Assembly (NCBI RefSeq): GCF_004124275.1
Contig: NZ_CP027218.1
Span: 484,001 to 548,000 of the forward strand
Reading direction: 5' to 3'
Length of the DNA: 64,000 nt
From: Pseudomonas sp. DTU12.3
Lineage (GTDB): Bacteria > Pseudomonadota > Gammaproteobacteria > Pseudomonadales > Pseudomonadaceae
The notes under the pieces were generated by a model. That model searched no databases. It was not told the origin of the DNA and worked only from the letters and a program-made list of their open reading frames with translations. This document shows, piece after piece, positions 52,577-62,745 of the stretch (the first letter of the stretch is position 1; every line of letters begins with the position of its first letter). The translations under genes were made by a program, and so were the position numbers.

Positions 52577-53416
52577 TTAGTGGGCCTGGCCGTGCCACGG
52601 CACCAGTTTGCGTTGCAGGGCACGCAGGCCCATTTCCATGGCAAAGGCGATCAGGGCGATGACCAGAATCCCCAGCACCACCACATCAGTGACCAGGAAC
52701 TGCGCGGCTGACTGCACCATGAAACCCAAGCCGCTGGTGGCGGCGATCAATTCGGCCGCGACCAGCGTCGACCAACCGACACCCAGACCAATGCGCACGC
52801 CAGTGAGAATGTCCGGCAGGGCGCTCGGCAGAATCACATGACGAATCAGCTGCACGCGCGTTGCGCCCAGCGACTGCGCTGCGCGCAATTTCGCCGGATC
52901 AACCGTGCGCACACCGGTCGCCGTAGCGATGGCGATCGGCGCGAAAATCGCCAGATAGATCAGCAGCACTTTCGACAACTCGCCGATGCCGCACCAGATC
53001 ACGATCAGCGGCAGATAAGCCAGCGGAGGAATCGGGCGGTAGAACTCGATCAACGGATCGAGTACACCACGGGCGATGCGGTTGGCACCGATGGCAATGC
53101 CCACCGGCACGGCGGTCAGAATCGCAAAACCGAGACCCAGACCGATGCGGCTCAGGCTCGCGCCCAGGTGCTGCCACAACGTCGAATCCATGTAGCCGGT
53201 GGTCGCCAGCAACCAGCCCTTTTGCAGCACGGCGGACGGGGGCGGCAGGAACAGCGGCTCAATCAAACCGGTGGCGGTTACCGCCCACCAGATCGCTAAC
53301 AATGCAAACAAGGTCAGCAGACTGATCCAGCGCGTGCTGAGGCTGCGGCGCACCGGAGTCACCACCGATGCGCTGACCGGTTTTACCGCAGCCGAGGAAA
53401 CGTCGTAACTGCTCAT
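52577..53416 (-). CDS. tauC: Taurine ABC transporter permease TauC
   Basis: A 279-residue inner-membrane permease. After a hydrophilic N-terminus of about 28 residues come roughly six membrane segments, with [34 protein letters not shown] and the EAA loop [30 protein letters not shown]. It starts within ATGA of the tauB stop. The order tauA-tauB-tauC-tauD matches E. coli. Confidence 0.92.
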   Translation of the reverse strand: MSSYDVSSAAVKPVSASVVTPVRRSLSTRWISLLTLFALLAIWWAVTATGLIEPLFLPPPSAVLQKGWLLATTGYMDSTLWQHLGASLSRIGLGLGFAILTAVPVGIAIGANRIARGVLDPLIEFYRPIPPLAYLPLIVIWCGIGELSKVLLIYLAIFAPIAIATATGVRTVDPAKLRAAQSLGATRVQLIRHVILPSALPDILTGVRIGLGVGWSTLVAAELIAATSGLGFMVQSAAQFLVTDVVVLGILVIALIAFAMEMGLRALQRKLVPWHGQAH

Positions 53417-54207
53417 GCGCGCTCCTGCCGTTGCCCGGCGCTGCGTTGCGAGAACACTTTGCTCAGCACGTGTTCGCGGGTTTCGATAAAACGCGGATCG
53501 GATTTGATCGCGCGTGCGGACTCGCCGGCGGCGTAGCGCCGACCGAAATCCAGGTGCAGACGCTCAACGATCTGCCCCGGATTCGGCGCGAGCAGAATCA
53601 GGTCAGTGGCGAGGAACACCGCTTCTTCAATGTCGTGGGTAATCAGGAAAACCGGCTTGGCGGTGCGTTGCCAGACTTGCAGCAACAGCTCCTGCATCTG
53701 TTCGCGGGTGAACGCGTCGAGGGCACCGAAAGGCTCGTCCATCAGCAACACACGCGGGTCAGCAGCGAGGGCGCGGGCGAGGCCGACGCGTTGTTTCTGG
53801 CCACCGGAAAGTTGCCAGATCCGGCGGCTTTCGAAACCGGAAAGATCAACCAGTGCGAGCATTTCGCGGGCAATCTTTTCGCGTTTGTCCTTGGCGACGC
53901 CGGCCAGTTCCAGACCGAATGCAACGTTGGCCAGCACGTCCTGCCAAGGCAGCAAGGCGTCGTCCTGGAACACCACGCCACGTTCGGCGCTCGGGCCTTT
54001 GACCGGCACGCCGTCGAGGGTGATGCGCCCGGTACTCGGTTCAACGAAACCGGCAATCAGGTTCAACAGCGAAGTCTTGCCACTGCCGGACGGGCCGAGG
54101 GCGACCAGCAATTGCTGAGGCCCCAGGGTCAGAGAAATATCCGCCAGCACCGGTGTCGGGCTGCCCGGGTACTGTGCGCTGATGCGCTCCAGCTGTAGCA
54201 AGGCCAT
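53413..54207 (-). CDS. tauB: Taurine ABC transporter ATPase TauB
   Basis: A 264-residue ATPase with Walker [44 protein letters not shown], signature [19 protein letters not shown], Walker [20 protein letters not shown] and [17 protein letters not shown] precedes the ATG. It lies 16 bp after tauA and overlaps tauC. Confidence 0.93.
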   Translation of the reverse strand: MALLQLERISAQYPGSPTPVLADISLTLGPQQLLVALGPSGSGKTSLLNLIAGFVEPSTGRITLDGVPVKGPSAERGVVFQDDALLPWQDVLANVAFGLELAGVAKDKREKIAREMLALVDLSGFESRRIWQLSGGQKQRVGLARALAADPRVLLMDEPFGALDAFTREQMQELLLQVWQRTAKPVFLITHDIEEAVFLATDLILLAPNPGQIVERLHLDFGRRYAAGESARAIKSDPRFIETREHVLSKVFSQRSAGQRQERA

Positions 54208-54223
54208 CGCGGTTAACTCCCGA

Positions 54224-55201
54224 TCAGTTGGTGATGTATTTGGCGCTGACGTACGGCGCGTAGTCCGGCAGAACGGCTTCGACCTTGCCTTGCTCCTTGA
54301 GGAACGCGGCGGTGTCGGTGATGGCTTTGGTGGTCGGCGCGCCGAGGGTGACGACCTGGTCAGCCGCCAGCGGGTAGACGTTGCCTTGCAACAGCAGCGG
54401 AATGTCGCTGGCCTTGGCGCCGGAGAGTTTCACCAGTTTGTCGACGTTGGACTGATCGGCCAGCCAGGCTTTCGGGTCTTTGCGGTAATCGGCGTAGGCG
54501 TCGAGGGTGACCTTGGCGAACGCGGTGACGATTTCCGGGTGCTTCTCGGCGAAGTCTTTGCGCACGATCCACGCATCGAAAGTCGGCGCGCCGAACTTGG
54601 CCAGCTCGCCGGAAGTGATCAGTACTTTGCCGTTTTCTTTGGCTACGCCGAGTGCCGGATCCCAAACGTAGGTGGCGTCGATATCACCGCGTTTCCACGC
54701 AGCAACGATGGCCGGTGGCGCGAGGTTGAGGATGGTGACTTTCGATGGGTCGATGTTCCAGTGCTTCAGCGCGGCGAGCAGGCTGTAGTGACCGGTAGAC
54801 ACGAACGGCACGGCGATTTTCTTGCCGATCAGATCCTGTGGAGTCTTGATGCCGGAACCGTCGCGAGCGACCAGTGCTTCGGCTGCGCCGATCTGAGTGG
54901 CGATGAGGAAGGTTTCGACCGGAACTTTGCGGGTGATCGCGGCGGTCAGCGGGCTCGAACCGAGGTAGCCGATCTGCACGTCACCGGAGGCGATGGCGGC
55001 GATGATGTCGGCGCCGTTGTCGAACTTGCGCCAGGCGATATCGGCTTTGGTGGCTTTTTCGTAAGCGCCGTCGGCCTGGGCGACTTTCGCCGGGTCAACG
55101 GTGGTTTGGTAGGCGACGGTGAGGTCGGCGGCCTGAGCCAGAAAACTCGCGGCAGCCAGAGAGGCTACGGCGAGCAGGCGAAGCGGGAAATTCAGTTTCA
55201 T
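54224..55201 (-). CDS. tauA: Taurine-binding periplasmic protein TauA
   Basis: A 325-residue binding protein with signal peptide [20 protein letters not shown] ending at LAQAAD. Family segments are [55 protein letters not shown] and [25 protein letters not shown], which are close to E. coli TauA. GGAGCTG precedes the ATG. First gene of the tau operon, with a candidate sulfur-regulon element at 55273-55297. Confidence 0.93.
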   Translation of the reverse strand: MKLNFPLRLLAVASLAAASFLAQAADLTVAYQTTVDPAKVAQADGAYEKATKADIAWRKFDNGADIIAAIASGDVQIGYLGSSPLTAAITRKVPVETFLIATQIGAAEALVARDGSGIKTPQDLIGKKIAVPFVSTGHYSLLAALKHWNIDPSKVTILNLAPPAIVAAWKRGDIDATYVWDPALGVAKENGKVLITSGELAKFGAPTFDAWIVRKDFAEKHPEIVTAFAKVTLDAYADYRKDPKAWLADQSNVDKLVKLSGAKASDIPLLLQGNVYPLAADQVVTLGAPTTKAITDTAAFLKEQGKVEAVLPDYAPYVSAKYITN

Positions 55202-55272
55202 TGAACAGCTCCATATCAGGCGACCGAGCGTCGGCGTGAAAGGAGACTAAATGATCTAAGAATCAGTAAATA

Positions 55273-55297
55273 AATAACTTTTTCGAATGAGCTTATG
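55273..55297 (-). promoter_or_regulatory. Candidate sulfur-regulon element upstream of tauA
   Basis: Plus strand AATAACTT-N4-GAATGAGC; minus strand GCTCATTCGAAAAAGTTATT reading toward tauA, about 72 bp before its ATG. Same spacing as at 9137 and 36553. Confidence 0.4.
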
Positions 55298-55364
55298 AGC
55301 GGAAAAATCTAAAACTCCGGTCGATTGGGGGGTATTTGAGTTTTAGTTATGGCTTGAGATTTTT

Positions 55365-55530
55365 TCCCCCTCACCCCAGCCCTCTCCCCCCCAAGGGGGC
55401 GAGGGGGAAAGGGAGCCGATCGCTGTGGATTTCAAGGCCTGAGTTCGGCGCGGTATTGCAGGTCGGTGTACTTCGCATCAACATCGTGGTCAGTCCCCTC
55501 TCCCTCCGGGAGAGGGCTAGGGTGAGGGGC
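55365..55530. repeat. MITE-like repeat copy 3 (~166 bp)
   Basis: Starts CCCCCTCACCCCAGCCCTCT and ends GGGCTAGGGTGAGGGG. The interior has CCTGAGTTC and GGTATTGCAGGTCGGTGTA, as in copies 1 and 2. It occupies the gap between the gshA 3' end and the tauA promoter, ending 2 bp before the gshA stop codon. Confidence 0.75.
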
Positions 55531-55532
55531 TT

Positions 55533-57116
55533 TTAATTGCTGATCGCCAAAATACTCGCCTGATACGACCCGACAAACACATCAAAATCGCCCACCTCGT
55601 TCTGCTCCAGCTCAGCCTGCGCTGCCAGCGACGTACGCGCCAACTCCTCAAACTTCGCCTGTTCATCCGCCGCCAACGGCTCGCTGCGGAAAAACTCGGC
55701 ATGCGCCTGACTCTGACGCAACGAGAACTGCGCAAAGCTTTCCTTGTGCTCAGCCATCGCCGCCAGCACCTGCGCGGATGGCGTCAGGGACGGATCGCTG
55801 ACCTTGGCCAGTTGCGTATCCAGCGCCTTGCTGTGCGCATCGCCGCCATGGCTCTGGTCCAGCAACGCCGCCAGTGGCGCGATTTGCTCCAGCAGCTCGG
55901 CAGCCCAGGTCTTCATTTCGACCGGTTGACCGTCGCGCTGCAATTGCAGACCCGGACGACGACCTTCCTTGACCACGCTGAGGAAGTTCGACGTCGCGTT
56001 GCCGCAGGACGTGTTGGTCAGCAACGGACTGTCGTTGAGCGCGCAGTACAGCAGGAACGCATCGAGGAAGCGCGACTCGGTGAGGTCTATGCCCATCGGC
56101 AGGAACGGATTGATGTCCAGGCAACGCACTTCAACGTATTGAATGCCACGGGCCACCAGCGCCTGAATCGGCCGCTCGCCGGTGTAGGTCACGCGTTTCG
56201 GGCGGATGTTGGAGTAGTACTCGTTTTCGATCTGCAGGATGTTGGTGTTGAGCTGAACCCACTCACCATCCTTGTGCGTGCCGACTTCAACGTACGGTGC
56301 GTACGGCGTGGCCACGGCTTTGCGCAAGCTGTCGGTGTAGCTCGCCAGATCGTTGTAGCACGGCGTCAGACCGGCCTGGGCGTTGCTCTGGTAACCGAGG
56401 TCGCTCATGCGCAGGCTGGTCGCGTACGGCAGATACAGGGTGTCCGGATCGAGTTGTTCGAGTTGATGCGAACGCCCCCGCAGGAACCCTGCATCCAGCG
56501 CTGGCGACGCACCGAACAGGTACATCAGCAGCCAGCTGTAGCGACGGAAATTACGGATCAGTGCGATGTAGGAAAACGACTGGAAGTCGCGATCCGTGCC
56601 GACAAAACCTTCGGTTTCGCGCAGCAACGGCCAGAGCTTTTCCGGCAGCGAGAAGTTGTAGTGAATCCCGGCAATGCATTGCATGGTCTTGCCGTAGCGC
56701 AGGGCCAGGCCCTTGCGATAGACGTACTTGAGCTGACCGATGTTGGAGGTGCCGTAATAGGCGATCGGAATGTCTTCCTCGGCCGGCAACGGGCACGGCA
56801 TCGATGGACTCCACAGGTACTCGTTGCCGAGCTTGCTGTAGGCAAAACGATGAATCTTGTCCAGGCTCGCCAGCGTGTCGGCAGGATCCGGCAGGGCAGG
56901 CGTGATGAATTCCAGCAGCGACTCGGAATAGTCGGTGGTGATCTGTTCGTTGGTCAGCGCGGAACCCAAGGCTTCGGGGTGCGGCGTTTGCGCCAGGCGA
57001 CCTTCGCTGGACACGCGCAGGCATTCACGTTCGATACCGTGCAGGCACTGCTCGAGCAGAGAGAGGTTAGCGCGCTCGCCGAGCAGAGCCAGGCGGCGGT
57101 TGAGAAGTTCGCTCAA
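55533..57116 (-). CDS. gshA: Glutamate-cysteine ligase GshA
   Basis: This is the first enzyme of glutathione synthesis, joining glutamate and cysteine with ATP. Characteristic segments are [72 protein letters not shown] and [21 protein letters not shown] place the start at a TTG (57116), because GAAGGA lies about 8 nt before it, giving 527 residues. The GTG at 57131 has no such site. The upstream gap to the thioesterase remnant holds a REPIN. Functionally tied to cysteine supply. Confidence 0.92.
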   Translation of the reverse strand: MSELLNRRLALLGERANLSLLEQCLHGIERECLRVSSEGRLAQTPHPEALGSALTNEQITTDYSESLLEFITPALPDPADTLASLDKIHRFAYSKLGNEYLWSPSMPCPLPAEEDIPIAYYGTSNIGQLKYVYRKGLALRYGKTMQCIAGIHYNFSLPEKLWPLLRETEGFVGTDRDFQSFSYIALIRNFRRYSWLLMYLFGASPALDAGFLRGRSHQLEQLDPDTLYLPYATSLRMSDLGYQSNAQAGLTPCYNDLASYTDSLRKAVATPYAPYVEVGTHKDGEWVQLNTNILQIENEYYSNIRPKRVTYTGERPIQALVARGIQYVEVRCLDINPFLPMGIDLTESRFLDAFLLYCALNDSPLLTNTSCGNATSNFLSVVKEGRRPGLQLQRDGQPVEMKTWAAELLEQIAPLAALLDQSHGGDAHSKALDTQLAKVSDPSLTPSAQVLAAMAEHKESFAQFSLRQSQAHAEFFRSEPLAADEQAKFEELARTSLAAQAELEQNEVGDFDVFVGSYQASILAISN

Positions 57117-57234
57117 TTTGGATTCCTTCACGCGTCAGTCGCCCCAATATGGGGGTGGGCAGGACGGTCTACAAGGGTGAAGTTGAAACTGGCGTTATCG
57201 CCTGGTTTTTCTAGCCGGTCAGCCGCACACATAC

Positions 57235-57320
57235 CTGTAGGAGCTGCCGCAGGCTGCGATCTTTTGATCTTGCTATGCAAAACAAAATCAAAAGATCGCA
57301 GCCTGCGGCAGCTCCTACAG
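57235..57320. repeat. REPIN doublet, family A
   Basis: Inverted TGTAGGAGCTGCCGCAGGCTG / CAGCCTGCGGCAGCTCCTACA pair upstream of gshA and downstream of the thioesterase remnant. Confidence 0.92.
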
Positions 57321-57361
57321 GATTCGTTGCGCCGAAATTAACTCAAAATGATGACCGGTAG

Positions 57362-57741
57362 CTACAGGACAGCGAACGTGCCTTGCGCTTTTGCGACCAG
57401 TTTGTCGCCCTGCATCACGTCGGCTTCAACCACCAACGTGCGGCGGCCCGGGTGGATAACCCGTGCCGTGCACATGACCTCACCGTCGGAAACGGCGCGG
57501 ATATAGTTGATCTTGCACTCGATGGTCGCGCTTTGCTGATCGAAGCCGTGGGTGCTGGAACAGGCCAGCCCCATGGCGCGACCAGACTGAACAGCGCGCC
57601 ACCGTGCAATTTGCCGCCGCGATTGCGCAGTTCGGGTTCCAGCCCCAGGGCGACTTGCGCCACCCCGGTTTCCAGGCTGTGCAGGCGGCAGCCCAACAGC
57701 TTGAAAAACGCGCTCTCGACGAGCCCGGCCGGAATTTCCAT
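57362..57741 (-). pseudogene. Hot-dog (PaaI-like) thioesterase, frameshifted
   Basis: The N-terminal half [20 protein letters not shown]...RNRGGKLHGGALFSLV lies in one frame (57741 downward). The C-terminal half MGLACSSTHGFDQQSATIE...GDKLVAKAQGTFAVL lies in another (57574 to 57362). Joined, they give a normal single-domain hot-dog thioesterase of about 125 residues with the GG-LHGGALFSL catalytic-helix region. Around 57575-57582 the sequence reads CTGGTCGCGCCATGGGG. Family members usually have about D-V-A-M here, which suggests a 4-nt loss. The ATG shares a base with the tex stop, so it was translationally coupled to tex. It is either a true pseudogene or a sequencing error. Confidence 0.75.
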
Positions 57742-60065
57742 CAGCGTTTCTTCAACTGCTTGGCGTTTGCGAACAGCGAGGCCATCGCATTGTTCACTGG
57801 CGCTGCGGTTGCGGTTTCCTTGCGTGGCGCGTTGTTTGACGGCTGGCGCTGCGCCGAGCCCGGACGCGAACCACGCGCACCGTCGATTTTCTCGCCTGGG
57901 GTGTCGCCCATGCGCATCGACAGGCCAACGCGTTTTCGTGGGATGTCGACTTCCATGACCTTCACTTTCACCACATCACCGGCCTTCACCGCTTCGCGTG
58001 GGTCCTTGATGAATTTTTCCGACAGCGCCGAGATGTGCACCAGACCGTCCTGATGCACGCCGATGTCGACGAATGCACCGAACGCGGTCACGTTGGTGAC
58101 GACGCCTTCGAGGATCATCCCCAGTTGCAGGTCTTTCAGATCTTCAACGCCTTCCTGGAACTCCGCAGTCTTGAACTCCGGACGCGGGTCGCGGCCCGGT
58201 TTTTCCAGTTCTTGCAGAATGTCGGTGACGGTGGGCAGACCGAACGTCTCGTCGGTGAACTTCTTCGGATCCAGACGCTTGAGGAAGCTTGCGTCGCCGA
58301 TCAGCGAGCGGATGTCGCGGTCGGTTTCAGCGGCAATACGCTGCACCAGCGGATAGGCTTCCGGGTGCACTGCCGACGAATCCAGCGGGTTGTCGCCGTT
58401 CATCACGCGCAAGAAACCGGCAGCCTGTTCGAAGGTTTTTTCGCCCAGACGGGCGACTTTCTTCAGCGCTGCACGGGTTTTGAACGCGCCGTGCTCGTCG
58501 CGGTGAGCAACGATGTTTTGCGCCAGCGTCGAGTTGAGGCCGGAGATACGGGCCAGCAGCGCCACCGAAGCGGTGTTCACGTCAACGCCAACGGCGTTTA
58601 CGCAGTCCTCGACCACAGCGTCCAGACCGCGCGCCAGTTTCAGCTGCGAAACGTCGTGCTGGTATTGGCCGACACCGATGGATTTCGGATCGATTTTCAC
58701 CAGTTCAGCCAGTGGATCCTGCAGACGACGGGCGATTGAGACGGCGCCACGGATCGACACGTCCAGATCCGGGAATTCCTTCGCCGCCAGTTCCGACGCC
58801 GAGTACACCGATGCACCGGCCTCGGAAACCATGACTTTGGTCATCTTCATGGCTGGGTATTTTTTGATCAGCTCGATCGCCAGTTTGTCGGTCTCGCGGC
58901 TGGCGGTACCGTTGCCGATGGCGATTAGATCGACCGAGTGCTTGGCGCACAGGGCAGCCAGAATGGCGATGGTCTGATCCCATTTGTTGTGCGGCACGTG
59001 CGGGTAAACCGTGGCGTGATCAAGCATCTTGCCGGTCGAATCGACCACGGCCACCTTGCAACCGGTACGCAGGCCCGGGTCGAGGCCCAGGGTTGCGCGC
59101 GGGCCAGCCGGGGCGGCCAACAGCAGGTCGTGCAGGTTGTGCGCAAACACGTTGATCGCTTCGGTTTCGGCGCCGTCACGCAGTTCGCCGAGCAGGTCGG
59201 TTTCCAGGTGGGTATAGAGCTTGACCTTCCACGTCCAGCGCACCACTTCACCGAGCCATTTGTCGGCCGGACGGTTCTGGTTCTGGATGTTGAATTGCTG
59301 GCCGATCATGCCCTCGCACGGGTGCATGGTGCCCGGCAGCTCGTCGCCGACTTTCAGCGCGGAGCTGAGAATGCCTTCGTTACGGCCACGGAAAATCGCC
59401 AGCGCACGGTGCGACGGCATGCTTTTCAGCGGCTCATCGTGTTCGAAATAGTCGCGGAACTTGGCGCCTTCTTCTTCCTTGCCGGCGATGACGCGGGCAC
59501 TGAGGGTGGCTTCCTGTTTCAAGTAGCTGCGCAGTTTTTCCAGCAGGCTGGCGTCTTCGGCGAAGCGTTCCATGAGGATGTATTTGGCGCCTTCGAGGGC
59601 TGCCTTGACATCGGCCACGCCTTTTTCGGCATCGACAAAGCGTGCGGCTTCGGTTTCCGGGGCCAGGTTCGGGTCGTTGAACAAGCCATCCGCGAGGTCG
59701 CCGAGGCCGGCTTCCAGGGCGATCTGGCCCTTGGTGCGGCGCTTCTGCTTGTACGGCAGGTACAAGTCTTCGAGGCGAGTCTTGGTGTCGGCTAGTTTGA
59801 TATCGCGTTCGAGGGCCGGGGTGAGTTTGCCTTGCTCTTCGATGCTGGCGAGGATGCTGATACGCCGTTCGTCGAGTTCTCGCAGGTAGCGCAGGCGCTC
59901 TTCCAGATGGCGCAACTGGGTGTCATCGAGACTGCCGGTGACTTCTTTCCGGTAACGGGCGATGAAGGGAACGGTTGAGCCTTCATCGAGTAGCGCGACG
60001 GCCGCTTCGACCTGTTGTGGGCGTACGCCGAGTTCCTCGGCGATGCGGCTGTTGATGCTGTCCAT
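57741..60065 (-). CDS. tex: Transcription accessory protein Tex
   Basis: A 774-residue RNA-binding transcription factor of the Tex/YhgF family. Layout is an N-terminal helical region ([36 protein letters not shown]), a YqgF RNase-H-like domain ([22 protein letters not shown]), helix-hairpin-helix repeats ([35 protein letters not shown]), and a C-terminal S1 domain ([31 protein letters not shown]). It ends in a basic tail. The ATG at 60065 is chosen because AGGTGG lies 5 nt upstream; an ATG 15 bp earlier lacks a site. Confidence 0.93.
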   Translation of the reverse strand: MDSINSRIAEELGVRPQQVEAAVALLDEGSTVPFIARYRKEVTGSLDDTQLRHLEERLRYLRELDERRISILASIEEQGKLTPALERDIKLADTKTRLEDLYLPYKQKRRTKGQIALEAGLGDLADGLFNDPNLAPETEAARFVDAEKGVADVKAALEGAKYILMERFAEDASLLEKLRSYLKQEATLSARVIAGKEEEGAKFRDYFEHDEPLKSMPSHRALAIFRGRNEGILSSALKVGDELPGTMHPCEGMIGQQFNIQNQNRPADKWLGEVVRWTWKVKLYTHLETDLLGELRDGAETEAINVFAHNLHDLLLAAPAGPRATLGLDPGLRTGCKVAVVDSTGKMLDHATVYPHVPHNKWDQTIAILAALCAKHSVDLIAIGNGTASRETDKLAIELIKKYPAMKMTKVMVSEAGASVYSASELAAKEFPDLDVSIRGAVSIARRLQDPLAELVKIDPKSIGVGQYQHDVSQLKLARGLDAVVEDCVNAVGVDVNTASVALLARISGLNSTLAQNIVAHRDEHGAFKTRAALKKVARLGEKTFEQAAGFLRVMNGDNPLDSSAVHPEAYPLVQRIAAETDRDIRSLIGDASFLKRLDPKKFTDETFGLPTVTDILQELEKPGRDPRPEFKTAEFQEGVEDLKDLQLGMILEGVVTNVTAFGAFVDIGVHQDGLVHISALSEKFIKDPREAVKAGDVVKVKVMEVDIPRKRVGLSMRMGDTPGEKIDGARGSRPGSAQRQPSNNAPRKETATAAPVNNAMASLFANAKQLKKR

Positions 60066-60423
60066 AAAACCACCTGACATATTGTGAAAGCAGGCTCGCA
60101 GGCACGGAAATAAAGGCCCGGAGTCTGGTTGAGCGGCTTGAAGATTGCCGCTGCCTGGGTCAAAAGGCAGACCATTGACCCGTGAAATCGAACAATTACT
60201 GCACAGTGCCGGAAAAAGTGCCGGCCATTTACGGTAACGATTCAGACGTTGCCTGGCACAAAACGCCGCGCATTATAACCAGCGTTCTGACATTCGGGGG
60301 CGTTGCAGTCTGTAGGCATAAACCCCGGTTTTCTGGCAGTGAAGGAAAAATCTGCTAACAATGCACACGGTGCGTATAACGACAGCTACGCCATAATGCG
60401 CGCCGAGCTAAAAGGAGCATCCA
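60066..60423. other. Divergent tex/ompR intergenic region, no gene seen
   Basis: 358 bp between divergent genes. An AT-rich stretch near 60275-60285 (GCATTATAACC) could be a -10 region for tex. AAAGGAGC precedes the ompR ATG. No repeat, RNA gene or small frame with a convincing ribosome site is visible. Confidence 0.4.
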
Positions 60424-61164
60424 ATGAGCAGCACTGCACAAACTGCTGAAGGCGAAAAAATTCTTATCGTTGATGACGATCCGGGGCTGAGCAGCCTGCT
60501 GGAGCGTTTCTTCGTCAGCAAGGGCTACCGTGCCCGCGCCGTACCGAACACCGAGCAGATGGATCGTCTGTTATCGCGTGAAGTATTCAATCTGGTCGTC
60601 CTCGACCTGATGCTGCCGGGCGAAGACGGCCTGACGGCTTGCCGCCGCCTGCGTGGCGCGAACAATCAGATTCCGATCATCATGCTTACCGCCAAGGGCG
60701 ACGAGCTGAGCCGGATCAAGGGCCTGGAACTGGGCGCCGACGATTATCTGGCCAAGCCGTTCAACCCGGATGAGCTGATGGCTCGGGTCAAAGCGGTATT
60801 GCGTCGTCAGGCACCGTCGGTTCCTGGTGCCCCGGGCAGCGAAGACGAAAACGTCACCTTCGGCGATTACACGTTGTCCCTGGCCACTCGCGAACTCAAG
60901 CGTGGTGACGAGGTGCACATGCTCACCACCGGTGAGTTCGCGGTTCTCAAGGCGTTGGTGATGAACGCGCGTCAGCCGTTGACCCGCGACAAACTGATGA
61001 ATCTGGCCCGTGGCCGCGAGTGGGATGCCCTCGAGCGTTCCATCGACGTGCAGATCTCCCGTCTGCGCCGGATGATCGAGCCCGATCCGTCGAAACCGCG
61101 CTACATCCAGACTGTCTGGGGCGTGGGCTACGTGTTCGTACCGGATGGCGCCGCCACCAAGTGA
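60424..61164 (+). CDS. ompR: OmpR-family response regulator
   Basis: A 246-residue response regulator. The receiver domain has the acidic pocket LIVDDDPG (residues 15-22), phospho-acceptor Asp61 in VVLDLMLPGEDG and Lys in MLTAKGDE. The C-terminal winged-helix domain includes RELKRGDEVHMLTTGEFAVLKAL, RSIDVQISRLRRMIEPDPSKPRYIQTVWGVGYVF. It pairs with the EnvZ kinase 114 bp downstream. In P. aeruginosa the equivalent pair (AmgRS) handles envelope stress and aminoglycoside tolerance. Confidence 0.94.
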   Translation: MSSTAQTAEGEKILIVDDDPGLSSLLERFFVSKGYRARAVPNTEQMDRLLSREVFNLVVLDLMLPGEDGLTACRRLRGANNQIPIIMLTAKGDELSRIKGLELGADDYLAKPFNPDELMARVKAVLRRQAPSVPGAPGSEDENVTFGDYTLSLATRELKRGDEVHMLTTGEFAVLKALVMNARQPLTRDKLMNLARGREWDALERSIDVQISRLRRMIEPDPSKPRYIQTVWGVGYVFVPDGAATK

Positions 61165-61278
61165 TCGGCGATTTGTAGGAGCGGGTCTGTCAGGCTTGGG
61201 TTGAATGACCCGGCCCGCAGACTCGCAATCCGCAATATGCGAGCATTGCTCGCTCCTGCAAGTGTGTAGCGGTTATAG

Positions 61279-62592
61279 ATGAAAACCCCCGTCTGGTTCC
61301 CCCAAAGTTTTTTCTCTCGCACCCTCTGGCTGGTGCTCATCGTCGTGCTGTTTTCCAAGGCGCTGACCCTGGTTTATCTGTTGATGAACGAGGACGTGCT
61401 GGTGGATCGTCAGTACAGTCACGGCGTCGCCCTGACGTTGCGCGCCTATTGGGCCGCCGATGAAGAAAACCGCGCAAAGATCGCCGATGCCGCGACCCTG
61501 ATCCGGGTGGTCGGTGCCGGTGTGCCGGAAGGCGAACAGCATTGGCCGTACAGTGAAATCTACCAGCGACAGATGCAGGCCGAACTCGGTGCCGACACCG
61601 AAGTGCGTTTGCGTATGCATTCGCCGCCAGCGCTGTGGGTGCGTGCGCCGAGCCTGGGGGATGGCTGGCTGAAAGTGCCGCTGTATCCGCATCCGTTGCG
61701 CGGCCAGAAAATCTGGAACGTACTCGGCTGGTTCCTCGCCATCGGTCTGCTCTCGACTGCGTCGGCGTGGATTTTCGTCAGTCAGCTCAATCAGCCGCTG
61801 AAACGCCTGGTGTATGCCGCGCGGCAACTCGGTCAGGGCCGCAGTGTGCGTTTGCCGATCAGTGACACGCCGAGCGAGATGGCCGAGGTTTACCGTGCCT
61901 TCAACCAGATGGCTGAGGACGTCGAACAGGCCGGGCGTGAGCGAGAGTTGATGCTGGCCGGGGTTTCCCACGATTTGCGCACACCGTTGACGCGGTTGCG
62001 CTTGTCGCTGGAGCTGATGGGTGACCACACCGATCTGACTGACGACATGGTGCGAGACATCGAAGACATGGACGCGATTCTCGACCAGTTCCTCGCGTTC
62101 ATTCGCGATGGTCGCGACGAGTCGGTGGAAGAGGTGGATCTCAGCGATCTGGTGCGTGAGGTGGCAGCGCCGTACAACCAGAACGAAGAGAAAGTGCGCT
62201 TGCGCCTGGAGCCGATCCAGCCATTCCCGCTACGCCGAGTGTCGATGAAACGCTTGCTCAACAACCTGATCGGCAATGCTTTGCACCATGCCGGCAGCGG
62301 CGTTGAAGTGGCGGCCTATGTGTCAGGCGACACCAGTGCGCCTTATGTGGTGCTGAGTGTGATGGACCGGGGGGCGGGAATTGATCCTTCGGAGCTTGAG
62401 GCGATTTTCAACCCGTTTACCCGCGGTGACCGTGCCCGTGGTGGCAAGGGGACCGGGTTGGGTCTGGCGATCGTGAAGCGGATTGCTTCGATGCATGGCG
62501 GCAATGTCGAGTTGCGCAATCGCTCCGGCGGCGGGCTGGAGGCGCGGGTAAGGTTGCCGCTTGGGTTGATGCTGCCTCGGGATGCCGTTTAA
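61279..62592 (+). CDS. envZ: EnvZ-family sensor histidine kinase
   Basis: A 437-residue membrane sensor kinase. Helix 1 is at residues 14-36, a periplasmic loop runs to about 145, and helix 2 is at 148-168. HAMP follows to about 220. The H-box GVSHDLRTPLTRLRLSLEL has the phospho-acceptor His231. The N box is NNLIGNALHHAGS and the G boxes are MDRGAGIDPSEL and GGKGTGLGLAIVKRI. Downstream partner of ompR, probably co-transcribed despite a GC-rich inverted repeat in the 114-bp gap. Confidence 0.94.
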   Translation: MKTPVWFPQSFFSRTLWLVLIVVLFSKALTLVYLLMNEDVLVDRQYSHGVALTLRAYWAADEENRAKIADAATLIRVVGAGVPEGEQHWPYSEIYQRQMQAELGADTEVRLRMHSPPALWVRAPSLGDGWLKVPLYPHPLRGQKIWNVLGWFLAIGLLSTASAWIFVSQLNQPLKRLVYAARQLGQGRSVRLPISDTPSEMAEVYRAFNQMAEDVEQAGRERELMLAGVSHDLRTPLTRLRLSLELMGDHTDLTDDMVRDIEDMDAILDQFLAFIRDGRDESVEEVDLSDLVREVAAPYNQNEEKVRLRLEPIQPFPLRRVSMKRLLNNLIGNALHHAGSGVEVAAYVSGDTSAPYVVLSVMDRGAGIDPSELEAIFNPFTRGDRARGGKGTGLGLAIVKRIASMHGGNVELRNRSGGGLEARVRLPLGLMLPRDAV

Positions 62593-62619
62593 GGATTGAG
62601 AGTTCCGGTGGGGCTGATG

Positions 62620-62718
62620 GCCCCTTCGCGAGCAAACCCGCTCCCACAGGGGCCGCGATGTTCACATGATTTGTGTACGACACGGACATTGTGGGAGCGG
62701 GCTTGCCCGCGAAGGCGG
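62620..62718. repeat. REPIN doublet, family B
   Basis: CGCGAGCAAACCCGCTCCCAC and GTGGGAGCGGGCTTGCCCGCG, inverted with a ~55-bp spacer, lie between convergent envZ and rimK. Confidence 0.88.
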
Positions 62719-62745
62719 CCTCACAACCGCCACATATTTCCGGGC

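Noticed and set aside
52434..52598. N-terminal extension of tauD through the REPIN
   Set aside because: The extra 55 residues come from repeat sequence, and the TauD family start coincides with the ATG at 52433.
61165..61278. Terminator between ompR and envZ
   Set aside because: There is an inverted repeat built from REP-like sequence but no T run; the pair is normally co-transcribed.
2671..62718. Possible CRISPR array from many similar inverted repeats
   Set aside because: Repeats are dispersed pairs at gene borders, with no regular spacers and no cas genes.
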